Source of the DNA: Pectobacterium sp. PL152
GTDB lineage: Bacteria; Pseudomonadota; Gammaproteobacteria; Enterobacterales; Enterobacteriaceae
Reading direction: 5' to 3'
Length of the DNA stretch: 64,000 nt
Assembly (NCBI GenBank): GCA_021907015.1
Contig: CP091064.1
Coordinates: 1,302,001-1,366,000, forward strand
In this document: one piece after another, positions 21,030 through 36,511 of the stretch
Position numbering within the stretch: position 1 is the first letter of the stretch
Layout of the letters: the number at the start of each line of letters is the position of its first letter
Made by a program: the position numbers and the translations under genes
Notes under the pieces: generated by a model
What the model saw: the letters and a program-made list of their open reading frames with translations, nothing else
Told to the model about the DNA's origin: nothing
The model's database searches: none

Positions 21030-21062
21030 TATCAAAGGGGATTGATGTGTAAGGAGTGACGC

Positions 21063-23709
21063 ATGAGCCAACGTGGATTGGAAGCACTGTTACGCCCTAA
21101 GTCTATCGCCGTTCTCGGCGCATCCGAAAAACCGGGACGAGCCGGTTTCCTGATGATGAAAAACCTGCTGGACGGCCATTTCAGCGGCCCTGTGCTGCCA
21201 GTTACGCCGAAATATCGTGCCGTTTGCGGCGTGCTCGCCTATCCGACGGTCGCCAGCTTGCCGATGACGCCCGACCTTGCCGTGATTTGCACCAACGCCA
21301 GCCGTAATCTGACGCTGTTAGAGGAACTGGGGCAAAAAGGCTGTAAAACCGCCATCATTCTCTCCGCGCCACCAGCCCAGTTCAGCGAATTAAAAGCCTG
21401 CGCCGTGCGCTACCACATGCGCTTGCTTGGCCCCAACAGCCTCGGATTGCTTGCGCCCTGGCAAGGCCTGAATGCCAGTTTCTCCCCAGTCCCGATTATG
21501 AAAGGCAAACTGGCATTTATCTCGCAGTCGGCCGCCGTGTCCAACACCATTCTGACTGGGCGCAGCAGCGCGGTATTGGCTTTTCCTATTTTATCGCCTT
21601 GGGCGACAGCCTGGATATTGATGTCGACGACCTGTTAGATTTTCTGGCACGTGATGGCAAAACCAGTGCGATTCTGCTGCATCTGGAACACATCAGCGAT
21701 GCACGCCGCTTTCTTTCTGCCTCCCGTAGTGCCTCCCGAAATAAACCGATACTGGTGATAAAGAGCGGGCGCAGCCAGCAGGCACAGCAACTGCTGAACG
21801 ATCAGCGCCACGGCCTGGATGCCGCCTACGATGCAGCCATTCAACGTGCAGGTTTACTGCGGGTACGGGATACGCACGAGCTTTTTCCGCGGTGGAAACC
21901 TTAAGCCACCTGCGACCACTGCGCGGCGAGCGCTTGATGCTGGTGAGCAACGGTGCGTCGCCGGCCGCACAGGCGCTGGATCAGCTTCTTAGCCGACAGG
22001 GCAAGCTCGCACAGCTTAGCGATGCGACTCGACACGCGCTACAGGATGCGTTACCGCAGACCGTCACTATCGGTAATCCGCTCGACCTGCGGGATGATGC
22101 GACGGCCGCCCGCTATCTGGCCGCGGTTTCTGTCTTGCTGGACAGCGACGACGTCGATGCACTCTTGATCATTCACGCCCCCAGCGCCGCCGCTCCTAGT
22201 ACCGATTGCGCGGCGCAGTTGATTGCGCTCTTTCAACAACATCCGCGTGGGAAGAGAATTACGCTACTGACCAACTGGTGTGGCGAATTCTCCTCGCAGG
22301 AGGCGCGGCGTTTGTTTAATGACGCCGGCATCCCAACCTATCGCACGCCAGAAGGTGCGGTAACAGCATTTATGCATATTGTCGAATATCGGCGTAATCA
22401 GAAACAGTTAAAGGAAACGCCAGCGCTACCGCAGGATTTAGGCATCAACGCCAGTCAGGCACATGCGCTGATTCATCAGGCACTGTCCGATGGGGTCACT
22501 CAGCTCGATACGCATGAAGTTCAACCCATCCTGCAGGCCTATGGTTTGAATACCTTACCCACCTGGATTGCTGGCGACAGTGCAGAAGCCGTCCACATTG
22601 CCGAGCAGATTGGCTATCCAGTCGCGATTAAGCTGAGATCGCCAGATATTCCGCATAAGTCGGAAGTTCAGGGTGTCATGCTATACCTGCGAACTGCCAG
22701 AGAGGTACAGCAAGCGGCAGACGCCATTCTCGACCGGGTAAAACGCACCTACCCGCAGGCACGCATTTACGGCCTGCTGGTACAGAGCATGGCAAATCGC
22801 GCCGGTGCGCAGGAACTCAGAATTGCCGTCGAGCAGGATCCCGTTTTCGGCCCGCTGATTATGCTAGGAGAAGGTGGCGTTGAGTGGCGAGAAAAGCAGG
22901 CCGCCGTCGCACTGCCTCCACTGAATATGACGCTGGCGCGCTATCTGGTGCTACAAGCGGTGAAAGGTGGCAAGATTCGCGAATACAGCGCGTTGCGTCC
23001 GCTGGATATTCCCGCGCTCAGCCGCTTGCTGGTTCAGGTTTCCAACCTGATTCTCGACTGCCCTGAAATTTCCCGACTAGACATTCATCCCCTGCTGGCA
23101 TCTGGGGATGCGTTTACGCTGCTGGATGTTACGCTGCATCTGGCGCCGTTCAGTGGCGATCCCCAGTCAAGGCTGTCAATCCGCCCCTATCCCCATGAGC
23201 TAGAAGAAACCGTCATCCTCAAAAATGGTGACCATTGCCTGTTCAGACCGATTTTGCCGGAAGACGAACCGCTGCTCAGTTCGTTCATCGCAAGGGTGAC
23301 GAAAGAAGACCTGTATTACCGTTATTTCAGCGAAATTAATGAATTTACTCACGAAGACTTAGCCAATATGACGCAAATTGACTACGATCGTGAGATGGCA
23401 TTCGTTGCCGTACGCCAGCTCGGTGAGGAAACAGAGATCATTGGCGTGACGCGCGCGATTTCCGATCCGGATAATACGGATGCGGAATTTGCCGTGCTGG
23501 TACGATCCGATCTAAAAGGGCTGGGCCTTGGCAGACGGTTGCTGGAAAAGCTGATTGATTACACTCGGGCGCACGGTCTTTCCCGCTTAACCGGCATCAC
23601 CATGCCGCATAATCAAGGCATGATCCAGCTGTCCAAAAAGCTCGGTTTTCACATCGACGTACAATTAGAAGAGGGTATTGTGACGCTGGAGTTGCCGCTG
23701 AAAGACTGA
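21063..23709 (+). CDS. patZ: Protein lysine acetyltransferase PatZ (Pka/YfiQ), frameshifted twice
   Basis: Large Gcn5-type acetyltransferase that in E. coli and Salmonella acetylates Acs and other proteins. Order: CoA-binding domain (about 1-130), succinyl-CoA-synthetase-like and ATP-grasp regions, and a C-terminal GNAT domain (VRSDLKGLGLGRRLLEKL). Two breaks: near 21556 one missing G (restores LDWAQQRGIGFSYFIALGDS) and near 21886 one missing T in ctttttc (restores LFSAVETL). Both are homopolymer losses. Repaired length is about 883 residues, as expected. Follows tapT by 33 nt. Confidence 0.9.
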
Positions 23710-23898
23710 TCGCACGACGTGACATGGCTCTTGCAACGGGAATTGTTATAGCAAAACAGGGTCACAACAGCCGGAAAGTAATGGTATTATCGCCCATTCG
23801 GCTACTCCTTAACTTTTGATAATGACCAGAAGGTCATATACCCTAGTGCAGCTCGAAGTATGGTGGGTATAAACTGATGAGAGAAGAAACGCACTGTG

Positions 23899-25254
23899 AT
23901 GCTGTCAAATTTTAAACGCAATAAATACCAACAGCACCTTGCACAACTGCCCAGAATCCCTCAGAACGCAGACGATGTTCAGACGTTGCATTCGCCTGAG
24001 CTTTTCCGCACGACGCTGATTAACGCCATTTTGAGTGCTAAAAAGCGCATCTATATCGTGGCGTTGTATCTTGAACGTGATGACGGCGGCATGGGGATTC
24101 TGTCCGCAATTTATGAAGCCAAACGGCAGTGTCCAGAACTGGATGTCCGCGTTCTGGTAGACTGGCATCGTGCTCAGCGTGGCAGGATCGGCGCAGCGGC
24201 AGAGAATACCAATGCCGATTGGTATTGCGATATGGCGAAGAAACATCCAGACACGCATTTCCCTATCTATGGTATTCCCGTCAATACACGCGAAGCCTTG
24301 GGCGTGCTGCATCTGAAAGGGTTCATTGTCGATGACACCGTCATCTATAGTGGAGCCAGCCTGAATGATGTTTATCTGCATCAGCATCAGAAGTACCGCT
24401 ATGACCGCTATCAGCTGATTCATAATCCGGTGTTGGCTGATACGATGGTGCAATACATCCAGACAATGCTGTCAGCCCCGGCAGTGCAGCGGTTGGATCA
24501 TACCGATCGCCCGAAGAGCCTGGAAATCAAAAATGATATCAAACAGTTCCGCCAAACGTTGCGTACCGCTAGCTATCGGGCTCCGGAACACAGCGCGGAT
24601 GCGAACGAATTAACCGTCACGCCGCTGGTCGGGTTAGGAAAACAAAGCCCGCTGAATAAGACCATACATCATCTGATGTATTGCGCCGACGAGCATCTGG
24701 TCATCTGTACCCCGTATTTCAACCTGCCCGCGCTGCTGGTCAGAAACATAATCCGGCTATTACGGGACGGCAAGAAAGTAGAAATTATTATTGGCGATAA
24801 GACCGCTAACGATTTCTATATTCCAGAAGATCAGCCTTTTAAGATCATCGGCGCGTTGCCGTATCTCTATGAGATCAACCTACGTCGCTTCCTGAGTCGT
24901 TTGGAGCGCTACATTGAGAATCAACAGCTTGTTGTTAGGCTGTGGAAAGACGGCGACAACAGCTTCCACCTCAAAGGCATGTGGATCGATGACAAATGGC
25001 AACTGCTGACGGGGAACAACCTTAACCCCCGCGCATGGCGTCTGGATCTGGAAAACGCCATCCTGATTCACGATCCTCAGCAGGTTCTCTTGCAGCAACG
25101 TCTGGACGAGCTGGATAAAATCAGGACGCACACCAACATCGTAAAAAGCTATATGGAACTGGAGAGCATCGCGCAATACCCAGTGAAAGTCCGTAAGCTA
25201 ATACGACGCCTGCGCCGTATTCGTATCGATCGGCTCATCAGTCGCATTCTCTAA
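23899..25254 (+). CDS. pssA: Phosphatidylserine synthase PssA
   Basis: CDP-diacylglycerol-serine O-phosphatidyltransferase, 451 residues, the committed enzyme of phosphatidylethanolamine synthesis, associated with ribosomes and membrane. Phospholipase-D-type motifs HLKGFIVDD (near residue 137) and HLKGMWIDD (near 355) are both present. Start is ATG 23899; a GTG directly before it would add one residue. The basic C-terminus (VRKLIRRLRRIRIDRL) matches E. coli. A terminator follows. Confidence 0.96.
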   Translation: MLSNFKRNKYQQHLAQLPRIPQNADDVQTLHSPELFRTTLINAILSAKKRIYIVALYLERDDGGMGILSAIYEAKRQCPELDVRVLVDWHRAQRGRIGAAAENTNADWYCDMAKKHPDTHFPIYGIPVNTREALGVLHLKGFIVDDTVIYSGASLNDVYLHQHQKYRYDRYQLIHNPVLADTMVQYIQTMLSAPAVQRLDHTDRPKSLEIKNDIKQFRQTLRTASYRAPEHSADANELTVTPLVGLGKQSPLNKTIHHLMYCADEHLVICTPYFNLPALLVRNIIRLLRDGKKVEIIIGDKTANDFYIPEDQPFKIIGALPYLYEINLRRFLSRLERYIENQQLVVRLWKDGDNSFHLKGMWIDDKWQLLTGNNLNPRAWRLDLENAILIHDPQQVLLQQRLDELDKIRTHTNIVKSYMELESIAQYPVKVRKLIRRLRRIRIDRLISRIL

Positions 25255-25272
25255 AACTCACGCTATACTTTG

Positions 25273-25299
25273 AAAAACCTCGGCTTCCGGGGTTTTTAT
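25273..25299 (+). terminator. pssA terminator
   Basis: Hairpin aaaaacctcgg / ccggggttttt with a 3-4 nt loop and T run, 18 nt after the pssA stop and before yfiM. Confidence 0.75.
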
Positions 25300-25317
25300 T
25301 ATCTATGGGGAAGCTCT

Positions 25318-25641
25318 ATGCGCTTACTGTACATCGCCGCAATAATTTGCTGCTCTGGATGTAGCCACATCGCGCAAGATCGCTGGACAGGCCAGGATAA
25401 AGCCCAACATTTTCTCGCCTCAGCCGCCATCAGCGCCGCCGGATATGAATATGGCACGCATCAGCGCTGGAGTTCAGATCGTAGCGGCGGATTCGGCATT
25501 ATGTTGTCAATCAGCCTCGGCATGGCAAAAGAGCTTTATGACAGTCGGGAAGGCGGAACAGGATGGAGCTGGCAGGATCTCGTTTGGGATGTAGCCGGTG
25601 CAACCACCGGCTATGCGCTATGGCAATTATCTGAACACTAA
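25318..25641 (+). CDS. yfiM: YfiM-family lipoprotein
   Basis: A 107-residue protein with a short signal sequence and a lipobox-like CCSGC near residue 15. The body ([20 protein letters not shown], then [25 protein letters not shown]) matches E. coli YfiM, a conserved envelope protein of unknown function. The start is ATG 25318 with gggaag upstream; an earlier frame start at 25270 lies within the pssA terminator. The stop overlaps the convergent kgtP stop. Confidence 0.85.
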   Translation: MRLLYIAAIICCSGCSHIAQDRWTGQDKAQHFLASAAISAAGYEYGTHQRWSSDRSGGFGIMLSISLGMAKELYDSREGGTGWSWQDLVWDVAGATTGYALWQLSEH

Positions 25642-26918
25642 AGCTTCATCCCTCTGCCTTTACGATGCAGCGTTAATGACACAATAAACGCAATCGCCCC
25701 CATCGCCGAGACATACCAGAAGAACGTCGTTTCCATGCCAAAGGATTTCAGCGAAAGCGCCACATACTCCGCCGAACCACCAAACAAGGCATTAGCCACG
25801 GCATAAGATAAGCCAACGCCTAACGCACGGACTTCAGGCGGGAACATTTCCGCTTTTAAAATACCGCTGATGGACGTGTAGAAACTGACAATAATCAGTG
25901 AAAGCATCACCAACGAGAAGGCAATAACAGGGCTCGTCACACTTTGTAGTATTGTCAGAATAGGCACAGTCAGCAGTGCCGCAAGTCCGCCGAAACAGAG
26001 CATTGAGCTACGACGGCCAATCTTATCCGACAATGCACCAAAGAACGGCTGCAGCAGCATAAAGATAAATAGTGCGAGGGTCATTAACCCGCTCGCGGTT
26101 TTCGCATGCATTCCTGCCGTATTCACCAAATACTTTTGCATGTAAGTGGTAAACGTATAAAAGGCTAAGGAACCACCGGCTGTAAAACCCAGTACGGTAA
26201 TAAAGGCGCGACGATGTTTCCACAACCCCGCAAGCGAACCGGCATCTTTATGTTCGCGGGTTGATTTATCAGACGTTTCATTCAGAGAGCGGCGTAAATA
26301 AAGCGCAACAATCGCCAAAATAGCACCGAGAGCAAAAGGAATACGCCATCCCCAGGCATGCAAATCTTCATCACTCAGAATCTGCTGCAATATCACAACA
26401 ACTAACAGTGCCAGCAGTTGACCGCCAATCAGCGTGACATATTGAAAAGAAGCATAAAATCCCTTTCTTCCTTCAACGGCAACCTCACTCATATATGTTG
26501 CACTGGTACCGTATTCTCCACCGACGGAAAGTCCCTGAAATAAGCGGGCTAATAACAATAAAAAGGGGGCCCAGGTGCCAATAGTTTCATATCCCGGCAA
26601 ACATGCAATAACCAGAGATCCAAAACACATCATGCAAACCGAAATGAGCATTGAATTTTTACGACCATGCTTGTCAGCAATGTAACCGAAAAGCCAACCG
26701 CCAATCGGTCTCATTAAAAAGCCTGCTGCAAAAACCCCTGCTGTTTGTAGTAATTGAGTGGTGGTATTTCCCGAAGGGAAAAAGATATGGGCGAAATAGA
26801 TTGAGCAAAAGGAATATACATAAAAATCAAACCACTCAACCAAATTACCCGATGAAGCGCCAACTATAGCCCGGATACGCTGGCGCGTATCTTTCGCATT
26901 TTCCGTTAGATCAGTCAT
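25638..26918 (-). CDS. kgtP: Alpha-ketoglutarate permease KgtP (MFS)
   Basis: A 426-residue metabolite:H+ symporter of the MHS branch of MFS, importing 2-oxoglutarate. N-terminal [13 protein letters not shown] and [18 protein letters not shown] (motif A) are typical, as is the second half motif [11 protein letters not shown]. Twelve membrane segments are expected. It is convergent with yfiM, with 4-nt overlap. The gene sits next to the ribosomal RNA operon, as kgtP does next to rrnG in E. coli. Confidence 0.92.
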   Translation of the reverse strand: MTDLTENAKDTRQRIRAIVGASSGNLVEWFDFYVYSFCSIYFAHIFFPSGNTTTQLLQTAGVFAAGFLMRPIGGWLFGYIADKHGRKNSMLISVCMMCFGSLVIACLPGYETIGTWAPFLLLLARLFQGLSVGGEYGTSATYMSEVAVEGRKGFYASFQYVTLIGGQLLALLVVVILQQILSDEDLHAWGWRIPFALGAILAIVALYLRRSLNETSDKSTREHKDAGSLAGLWKHRRAFITVLGFTAGGSLAFYTFTTYMQKYLVNTAGMHAKTASGLMTLALFIFMLLQPFFGALSDKIGRRSSMLCFGGLAALLTVPILTILQSVTSPVIAFSLVMLSLIIVSFYTSISGILKAEMFPPEVRALGVGLSYAVANALFGGSAEYVALSLKSFGMETTFFWYVSAMGAIAFIVSLTLHRKGRGMKL

Positions 26919-27180
26919 CCTATTTTATTCTCCTGTTTTTCCGGGCATAAAACGATGCCCGCTATAGTAAAGCAGCACTTAAACCCTGAGGCAAAAAGTT
27001 CCTGATTGTAATAATTTATTAATGTAACAACACGGGCAGTGCTTTTAATTATCCTTAAATGAAACCGGGATAAATAAAGCAGATATAAACAAAACGTTAT
27101 TATGAGGAGAGTTAATAAGAAGATAAGCAGAGTCTATTCAAGTAAAAGGAAAGGGCTAATATCCTGAAATAGAAATAAAC
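26919..27180. other. Intergenic region between kgtP and rrn operon end
   Basis: About 260 bp, AT-rich, upstream of kgtP on the minus strand. No credible gene seen; it presumably carries the kgtP promoter. Confidence 0.5.
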
Positions 27181-27214
27181 AAAAGGCCATCCTGTTAAGG
27201 ATGGCCTTTTGTCT
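27181..27214 (-). terminator. rrn operon terminator
   Basis: Perfect inverted repeat aaaaggccatcc / ggatggcctttt with loop tgttaa, T-rich on the minus strand, just after the last 5S gene. Confidence 0.8.
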
Positions 27215-27221
27215 TAATTGA

Positions 27222-27339
27222 AACCTGGCAGTTCCCTACTCTCACATGGGGAAGCCCCACACTACCATCGGCGCTACGGCGTTTCACTTCTGAGTTCGGC
27301 ATGGGGTCAGGTGGGACCACCGCGCTATCGCCGCCAGGT
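27222..27339 (-). rRNA. rrf: 5S ribosomal RNA (distal copy)
   Basis: About 118 nt, minus strand. Ends pair as cctggca / tgccagg, and the internal block matches the enterobacterial 5S (gtggtcccacctgacccc, read on the minus strand). It differs by only a base or so at the ends from the copy at 27471-27588. Confidence 0.93.
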
Positions 27340-27376
27340 AAATTCTTTTTTTAAGCCGAACATTAACCCAAATAAC

Positions 27377-27452
27377 TGGTGCTGATACCCAGAGTCGAAC
27401 TGGGGACCTCACCCTTACCAAGGGTGCGCTCTACCAACTGAGCCATATCAGC
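27377..27452 (-). tRNA. tRNA-Thr (anticodon GGU)
   Basis: 76 nt including encoded CCA on the minus strand. It folds into a full cloverleaf with acceptor gctgata/tatcagc and anticodon loop cttggtaag (GGT). It matches E. coli thrV as recalled and sits between two 5S genes, as thrV does in rrnD. Confidence 0.95.
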
Positions 27453-27470
27453 GCACCTGTGTAATTTGAT

Positions 27471-27588
27471 GCCTGGCAGTTCCCTACTCTCACATGGGGA
27501 AGCCCCACACTACCATCGGCGCTACGGCGTTTCACTTCTGAGTTCGGCATGGGGTCAGGTGGGACCACCGCGCTATCGCCGCCAGGCA
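27471..27588 (-). rRNA. rrf: 5S ribosomal RNA (proximal copy)
   Basis: About 118 nt, minus strand, first 5S after the 23S gene. Internally identical to the distal copy, with ends gcctggc / gccaggc. Confidence 0.93.
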
Positions 27589-27727
27589 AATTCTGTTTCA
27601 TTCCAACCGTTACTTAACATGACCCTATTTCTCTGTCATCTCCGTAACCATCAGAACCAATCCTAAAACAAGCTGAATATCGTTCTCTATGAGTCTTTCG
27701 TCACCCACAAAACACCTTCGGTGTTGT

Positions 27728-30634
<2,907 letters not shown>

Positions 30635-31045
30635 TCACAACCCGAAGATGTTTTTGATTCATCATCGCGCTGCGATTATTTGAGAGACTCATTGACAGAC
30701 TGACTCGTCATGAATACCCGCAGGCACCACGCTCGTTCAGCTGTCATGTTTCAATTTTCAGCTTGTTCCAGATTGTTAAAGAGCAATATCTTAAACCCTG
30801 ACTATCACTAATCAGTTTTAAGATATGAGGTAAGTCGTTGACTTACTGAAGACCCCCGCTTTCACCGGAATGGTCGGATGCGCTGGCGTCCCCTAGGGGA
30901 TTCGAACCCCTGTTACCGCCGTGAAAGGGCGGTGTCCTAGGCCTCTAGACGAAGGGGACACGACACCGTACTTTGTTGACGCTTTTGCTCATTATTTTCA
31001 TCAGACAATCTGTGTGAGCACTTCACTCAACGCACATCTTCTTGG
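30635..31045 (-). other. 16S-23S internal transcribed spacer
   Basis: About 410 nt with one tRNA-Glu gene. A boxA antitermination element (minus strand tgctctttaacaa, at 30773-30785) lies between the tRNA and 23S, and complementary stems for RNase III processing flank the 23S. Confidence 0.75.
30884..30959 (-). tRNA. tRNA-Glu (anticodon UUC)
   Basis: 76 nt with encoded CCA, minus strand. Acceptor gtcccct/aggggac and anticodon loop ctttcac give UUC. A single tRNA-Glu in the spacer defines this operon type (as in rrnB, C, E and G of E. coli). Confidence 0.96.
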
Positions 31046-32587
<1,542 letters not shown>

Positions 32588-32736
32588 AAGATTTGTTTGA
32601 TTTGCTGAACTCGTCAGCGATGCTCAAAGAATTAAAACTGTTTATTCGTAATGAATTTACTGCTGTTCACTCTTCAAGACTTTTTATATCGTTAAGATAC
32701 GGTCTTGTGAGTGCCCACACAGATTGTCTGATTAAA

Positions 32737-32749
32737 TTGTTAAAGAGCA
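32737..32749 (-). promoter_or_regulatory. rrn leader boxA
   Basis: Minus-strand tgctctttaacaa, identical to the antitermination boxA of enterobacterial rrn leaders, about 150 nt before 16S. A second copy occurs in the spacer. Confidence 0.75.
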
Positions 32750-32785
32750 GTGCGTTGTGGTCTTAACCACTTCGCGAGGTGGCGT

Positions 32786-32813
32786 ATATTACGCTTTCCA
32801 CCTTCAGAGTCAA
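32786..32813 (-). promoter_or_regulatory. rrn P2-type promoter
   Basis: Minus strand: -35 ttgact, 16-nt spacer, -10 taatat, located about 200 nt upstream of 16S, as expected for P2. Confidence 0.6.
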
Positions 32814-32886
32814 CGCTTATTTTAAAGCGTTTTCTCTTTCTTTACCGACTCGGTTGTGAATCACAGCGCCGTGTCGATGGAGGCGC

Positions 32887-32914
32887 ATTATAGGCAGCCG
32901 ATTCAGAAGCGCAA
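32887..32914 (-). promoter_or_regulatory. rrn P1-type promoter
   Basis: Minus strand: -35 ttgcgc, 16-nt spacer, -10 tataat, followed by a GC-rich discriminator (gcgcct) typical of stringent-controlled rrn P1 promoters. An A/T-rich stretch directly upstream (32917-32945) fits an UP element. About 100 nt upstream of P2. Confidence 0.65.
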
Positions 32915-32966
32915 GCAAATCTAGTAAACTTTTTTCTGTTTGCGCATCTTTCATTCGTTCCGCTGA

Positions 32967-33530
32967 TTAAGTGCGCGTTTTTATCCATTTTGGCAGGTCT
33001 GCGAGGCTTTCCAACACGCTATCAGCCAGCATTTCGCCTTGTTCGGTAACAGGTTTGCCCGTGCGAACCAATAGTTTGGTTCCTACTCCTGCGCCAATTG
33101 CAGCCTGCATATCCTCTAATTTGTCACCCACCATATAAGACGCAGCCATATCAATGTGCAGATCGCGCTGTGCAGAAAGCAACATGCCTGGCTCAGGCTT
33201 TCGGCAATCACAAGTCTGGCGGTATTCATCTTCCCCTGCTTCAGGGTGATGCGGACAAAAATAGATGCCATCCAGATCAACACCACGATCTGCCAGCGAC
33301 CAGTCCATCCACTCTGTCAGTTGCATAAACTGATCTTCTGTAAACTTTCCGCGGGCGATGCCGGACTGATTAGTTACCACAACCAGCGCAAAACCCATAT
33401 TTTTCAACTCACGCATGGCATCGATGACGCCATCAATAAATTGAAAATGGTCAATGTCATGAACATAACCGTGATCGACATTGATCGTGCCGTCACGATC
33501 AAGAAAAATTGCTGGAACGCTTTGTGCCAC
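32967..33530 (-). CDS. gmhB: D-glycero-beta-D-manno-heptose 1,7-bisphosphate 7-phosphatase
   Basis: HAD-superfamily phosphatase of 187 residues in ADP-heptose synthesis for LPS core. HAD motif I DRDGTIN is at residue 10 or so, with TNQSGIARG (motif II) and the zinc-loop [29 protein letters not shown] is motif IV. The start is taken as GTG 33530 ([13 protein letters not shown]), with aggag 8 nt upstream and the same length as E. coli; ATG 33605 would add 25 residues without family match. It lies upstream of the rrn promoters and divergent from metN. Confidence 0.93.
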   Translation of the reverse strand: MAQSVPAIFLDRDGTINVDHGYVHDIDHFQFIDGVIDAMRELKNMGFALVVVTNQSGIARGKFTEDQFMQLTEWMDWSLADRGVDLDGIYFCPHHPEAGEDEYRQTCDCRKPEPGMLLSAQRDLHIDMAASYMVGDKLEDMQAAIGAGVGTKLLVRTGKPVTEQGEMLADSVLESLADLPKWIKTRT

Positions 33531-33623
33531 TGACTTTGCTCCTGAATGGCCTAAATTACGCAGTAGTATCGCATGTTTTCGCCTATAGGGAGAATGGAGA
33601 GCCATGACAATCCCGATTGACTT

Positions 33624-33639
33624 AGACGTCTAGACGCCC
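33624..33639. promoter_or_regulatory. Two tandem met boxes (MetJ operator)
   Basis: agacgtct (33624-33631, perfect consensus) and agacgccc (33632-33639) are adjacent 8-mers, the arrangement bound by MetJ dimers. They lie about 75 nt before metN. Confidence 0.75.
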
Positions 33640-33711
33640 TAACATCCATTTCATATTCTGTTAATGCAGAAACTGATTTATCCAGCCATAGGCACTCACG
33701 ATAAAAAACAT

Positions 33712-34743
33712 ATGATTGAACTTTCTAATATTACTAAGGTTTTTCAGCAAAACGGGCGGACCATTACCGCGCTTGCTGATGTCAGCCTTCATGTTCCTAC
33801 CGGGCAAATCTATGGTGTTATCGGCGCATCAGGTGCAGGTAAAAGTACACTCATCCGCTGCGTCAATTTATTGGAGCGCCCGACAGAAGGGAAAGTGCTG
33901 GTAGATGGACAAGAGCTGACCCAGCTGTCAGATAGCCAGTTAACGCGCGCACGCCGCCAAATCGGCATGATTTTCCAACATTTCAACCTGCTCGCCTCAC
34001 GTACCGTTTTTGGCAATATTGCGCTACCGCTGGAATTAGATAACACGCCAAAAGCTGACATTACCCGGCGGGTCAATGAATTGTTGGATTTGGTTGGGCT
34101 TGCAGATAAGCACGACGTGTATCCCGCCAATTTGTCCGGCGGACAAAAACAGCGTGTCGCCATTGCCCGTGCGTTGGCTAGCAATCCCAAAGTTCTGCTG
34201 TGTGACGAAGCAACCAGCGCGTTGGATCCAGCAACGACCCGTTCGATTCTTGAGTTACTGAAAGATATCAATCGCCGCCTTGGCCTAACCATTCTTCTTA
34301 TTACACATGAAATGGATGTGGTGAAGCGTATTTGCGATCAGGTTGCGGTAATCAGCGATGGACGACTCATCGAGCAGGACACGGTCAGCGAAGTCTTTTC
34401 ACACCCGAAAACACCGCTGGCGCAGAAATTCATTCAGTCCACGCTACACCTGGACATCCCTGACGATTACCTCATCCGCCTGTCCCCTGACTATCGACCG
34501 GATACCACGCCGTTATTACGGATGGAATTTACCGGCAAATCGGTAGATGCTCCGCTGCTCTCCGAGGTTGCTCGACGCTTTAACGTCAACAACAACATTA
34601 TTAGTGCCCAGATGGATTATGCCGGTGGCGTCAAGTTCGGCATCATGCTGGCAGAAATGCACGGCAACGATGCGGATATAAAAGCCGCAATCCAATTCCT
34701 GCAGGAAAGTCACGTTACAATTGAGGTTCTGGGTTATGTCTGA
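33712..34743 (+). CDS. metN: D/L-methionine ABC transporter ATPase MetN
   Basis: A 343-residue ATPase of the MetNIQ methionine importer. Walker [10 protein letters not shown] near residue 38, signature [15 protein letters not shown] near 140, Walker [14 protein letters not shown] near 162, and a C-terminal ACT-like C2 domain (about 265-343, [18 protein letters not shown]) that binds methionine and causes transinhibition. Start at ATG 33712 ([11 protein letters not shown]), equal to E. coli; the ATG at 33664 is not supported. It overlaps metI by 8 nt. Confidence 0.96.
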   Translation: MIELSNITKVFQQNGRTITALADVSLHVPTGQIYGVIGASGAGKSTLIRCVNLLERPTEGKVLVDGQELTQLSDSQLTRARRQIGMIFQHFNLLASRTVFGNIALPLELDNTPKADITRRVNELLDLVGLADKHDVYPANLSGGQKQRVAIARALASNPKVLLCDEATSALDPATTRSILELLKDINRRLGLTILLITHEMDVVKRICDQVAVISDGRLIEQDTVSEVFSHPKTPLAQKFIQSTLHLDIPDDYLIRLSPDYRPDTTPLLRMEFTGKSVDAPLLSEVARRFNVNNNIISAQMDYAGGVKFGIMLAEMHGNDADIKAAIQFLQESHVTIEVLGYV

Positions 34744-35389
34744 AGCAATGATGTGGTTAATGGCTAAGGGAATATGGGAAACCGTCGCAATGACGTTCGT
34801 TTCTGGTTTCTTTGGCTTTGTGCTTGGCTTACCCGTGGGAGTCTTATTGTATACCACGCGTCCGGGGCAAATTATCGCCAATCCAAAGCTCTACCGGACC
34901 GTTTCAGCACTGGTAAACATTTTCCGCTCGATTCCATTCATTATTTTGCTGGTATGGATGATTCCTTTTACTCGGGTGATTGTTGGAACCTCTATTGGTC
35001 TGCAAGCGGCGATCGTTCCTCTCACCGTCGGTGCCGCACCGTTTATTGCCCGCATGGTGGAAAACGCGCTGCTTGAAATTCCGACTGGCCTGATTGAAGC
35101 AGCCCGTGCGATGGGGGCAACACCAATGCAAATCGTCAGAAAGATACTCCTGCCAGAAGCATTACCGGGCCTTATTAATGCCGCAACTATCACGCTAATC
35201 ACGCTCGTAGGCTATTCTGCTATGGGTGGAGCCGTGGGCGCAGGCGGCTTAGGTCAAATTGGTTATCAGTATGGTTATATTGGTTATAACGCGACGGTCA
35301 TGAATACGGTATTAATATTACTGGTTGTTTTGGTTTACCTGATTCAATTCTGCGGCGACAGAGCAGTAAAAGCTGTCACACACAAGTAA
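34736..35389 (+). CDS. metI: Methionine ABC transporter permease MetI
   Basis: A 217-residue inner-membrane permease with five expected membrane segments and the coupling motif [25 protein letters not shown]. Nearly identical in pattern to E. coli MetI. The start is ATG 34736 within the end of metN (8-nt overlap); ATG 34721 would add five residues. Confidence 0.96.
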   Translation: MSEAMMWLMAKGIWETVAMTFVSGFFGFVLGLPVGVLLYTTRPGQIIANPKLYRTVSALVNIFRSIPFIILLVWMIPFTRVIVGTSIGLQAAIVPLTVGAAPFIARMVENALLEIPTGLIEAARAMGATPMQIVRKILLPEALPGLINAATITLITLVGYSAMGGAVGAGGLGQIGYQYGYIGYNATVMNTVLILLVVLVYLIQFCGDRAVKAVTHK

Positions 35390-35452
35390 TCACCACAATA
35401 CGCATTTGCCTGAAGGCATCTGCCAAGAAAATAGTTAATTAGGGGTAAGGAT

Positions 35453-36268
35453 ATGGCGATTAAACTGAAATCTATTGCGACCATTGGCGCACTTATTGGT
35501 GCTTTGGCACTAGCGGGATGTGGTCAGGAAGAAAAGAATCCTAATCACATTAAAGTCGGCGTTATTGTTGGCGCAGAACAGCAAGTTGCCGAAGTCGCGC
35601 AGAAAGTAGCAAAAGACAAATACGGCCTGGACGTTGAATTGGTCACATTCAACGACTACGTGTTGCCAAATGAAGCGCTGAGCAAAGGCGACATCGATCT
35701 GAATGCCTTCCAGCACAAGCCTTATCTGGATCAGCAGATCAAAGATCGTGGTTATAAACTGGTTTCTGTCGGCAACAGCTTTGTTTACCCAATCGCGGGT
35801 TACTCCAAAAAAATCAAATCGCTGAATGAACTGCAAGACGGTGCTCAAGTTGCGCTGCCAAACGACCCGACCAACCTGGGCCGTTCCCTGTTGCTGCTGC
35901 AAAAAGTCGGCTTGATTAAACTGAAAGACAACGTTGGTCTGCTGCCAACCGTACTGGATGTCACTGAAAACCCGAAAAACATCAAATTGGTTGAACTGGA
36001 AGCACCACAGCTGCCACGTTCTTTAGATGACGCGCAAATCGCACTGGCTGTGATCAACACCACTTACGCTAGCCAGATTAACCTGACACCAACTAAAGAT
36101 GGCCTGTTTGTTGAAGAGAAAGACTCTCCGTATGTAAACCTGCTGGTTTCACGCGAAGACAACAAAGACGCTGAAAACGTGAAGAAATTCGTTCAGGCCT
36201 ACCAGTCTGATGAAGTAAACGACGCAGCAAATAAAATCTTTAATGGCGGCGCGGTGAAAGGCTGGTAA
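35453..36268 (+). CDS. metQ: Methionine-binding lipoprotein MetQ
   Basis: A 271-residue NlpA-family lipoprotein. Lipobox ALAGCG near residue 23 anchors it in the inner membrane; it delivers methionine to MetNI. Family blocks KVGVIVGAEQQVAEVAQKVAK, NDYVLPNEALSKGDID and NAFQHKPYLDQQ are present. Good ribosome site (ggggtaagg). Followed by an intergenic repeat and a terminator. Confidence 0.96.
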   Translation: MAIKLKSIATIGALIGALALAGCGQEEKNPNHIKVGVIVGAEQQVAEVAQKVAKDKYGLDVELVTFNDYVLPNEALSKGDIDLNAFQHKPYLDQQIKDRGYKLVSVGNSFVYPIAGYSKKIKSLNELQDGAQVALPNDPTNLGRSLLLLQKVGLIKLKDNVGLLPTVLDVTENPKNIKLVELEAPQLPRSLDDAQIALAVINTTYASQINLTPTKDGLFVEEKDSPYVNLLVSREDNKDAENVKKFVQAYQSDEVNDAANKIFNGGAVKGW

Positions 36269-36282
36269 TCCAGCAATTATAC

Positions 36283-36398
<116 letters not shown>

Positions 36399-36428
36399 TG
36401 TATACGCGTTTAATTAAAAGATATCTGT

Positions 36429-36457
36429 AAGACGGGCTACGGCCCGTCTTGTTATTT
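36429..36457 (+). terminator. metNIQ terminator
   Basis: Perfect stem aagacgggc / gcccgtctt with short loop, then gttattt. Confidence 0.7.
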
Positions 36458-36511
36458 GTGCAATTGCTTGCTTCAATACCCGCTCTTTGAGAAAAAGCAG
36501 AGGAATCCTTA

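Noticed and set aside
27222-27588. Two near-identical 118-bp repeats with a spacer, considered as a repeat array
   Set aside because: They are two 5S rRNA genes flanking a tRNA-Thr gene, not a CRISPR or tandem array.
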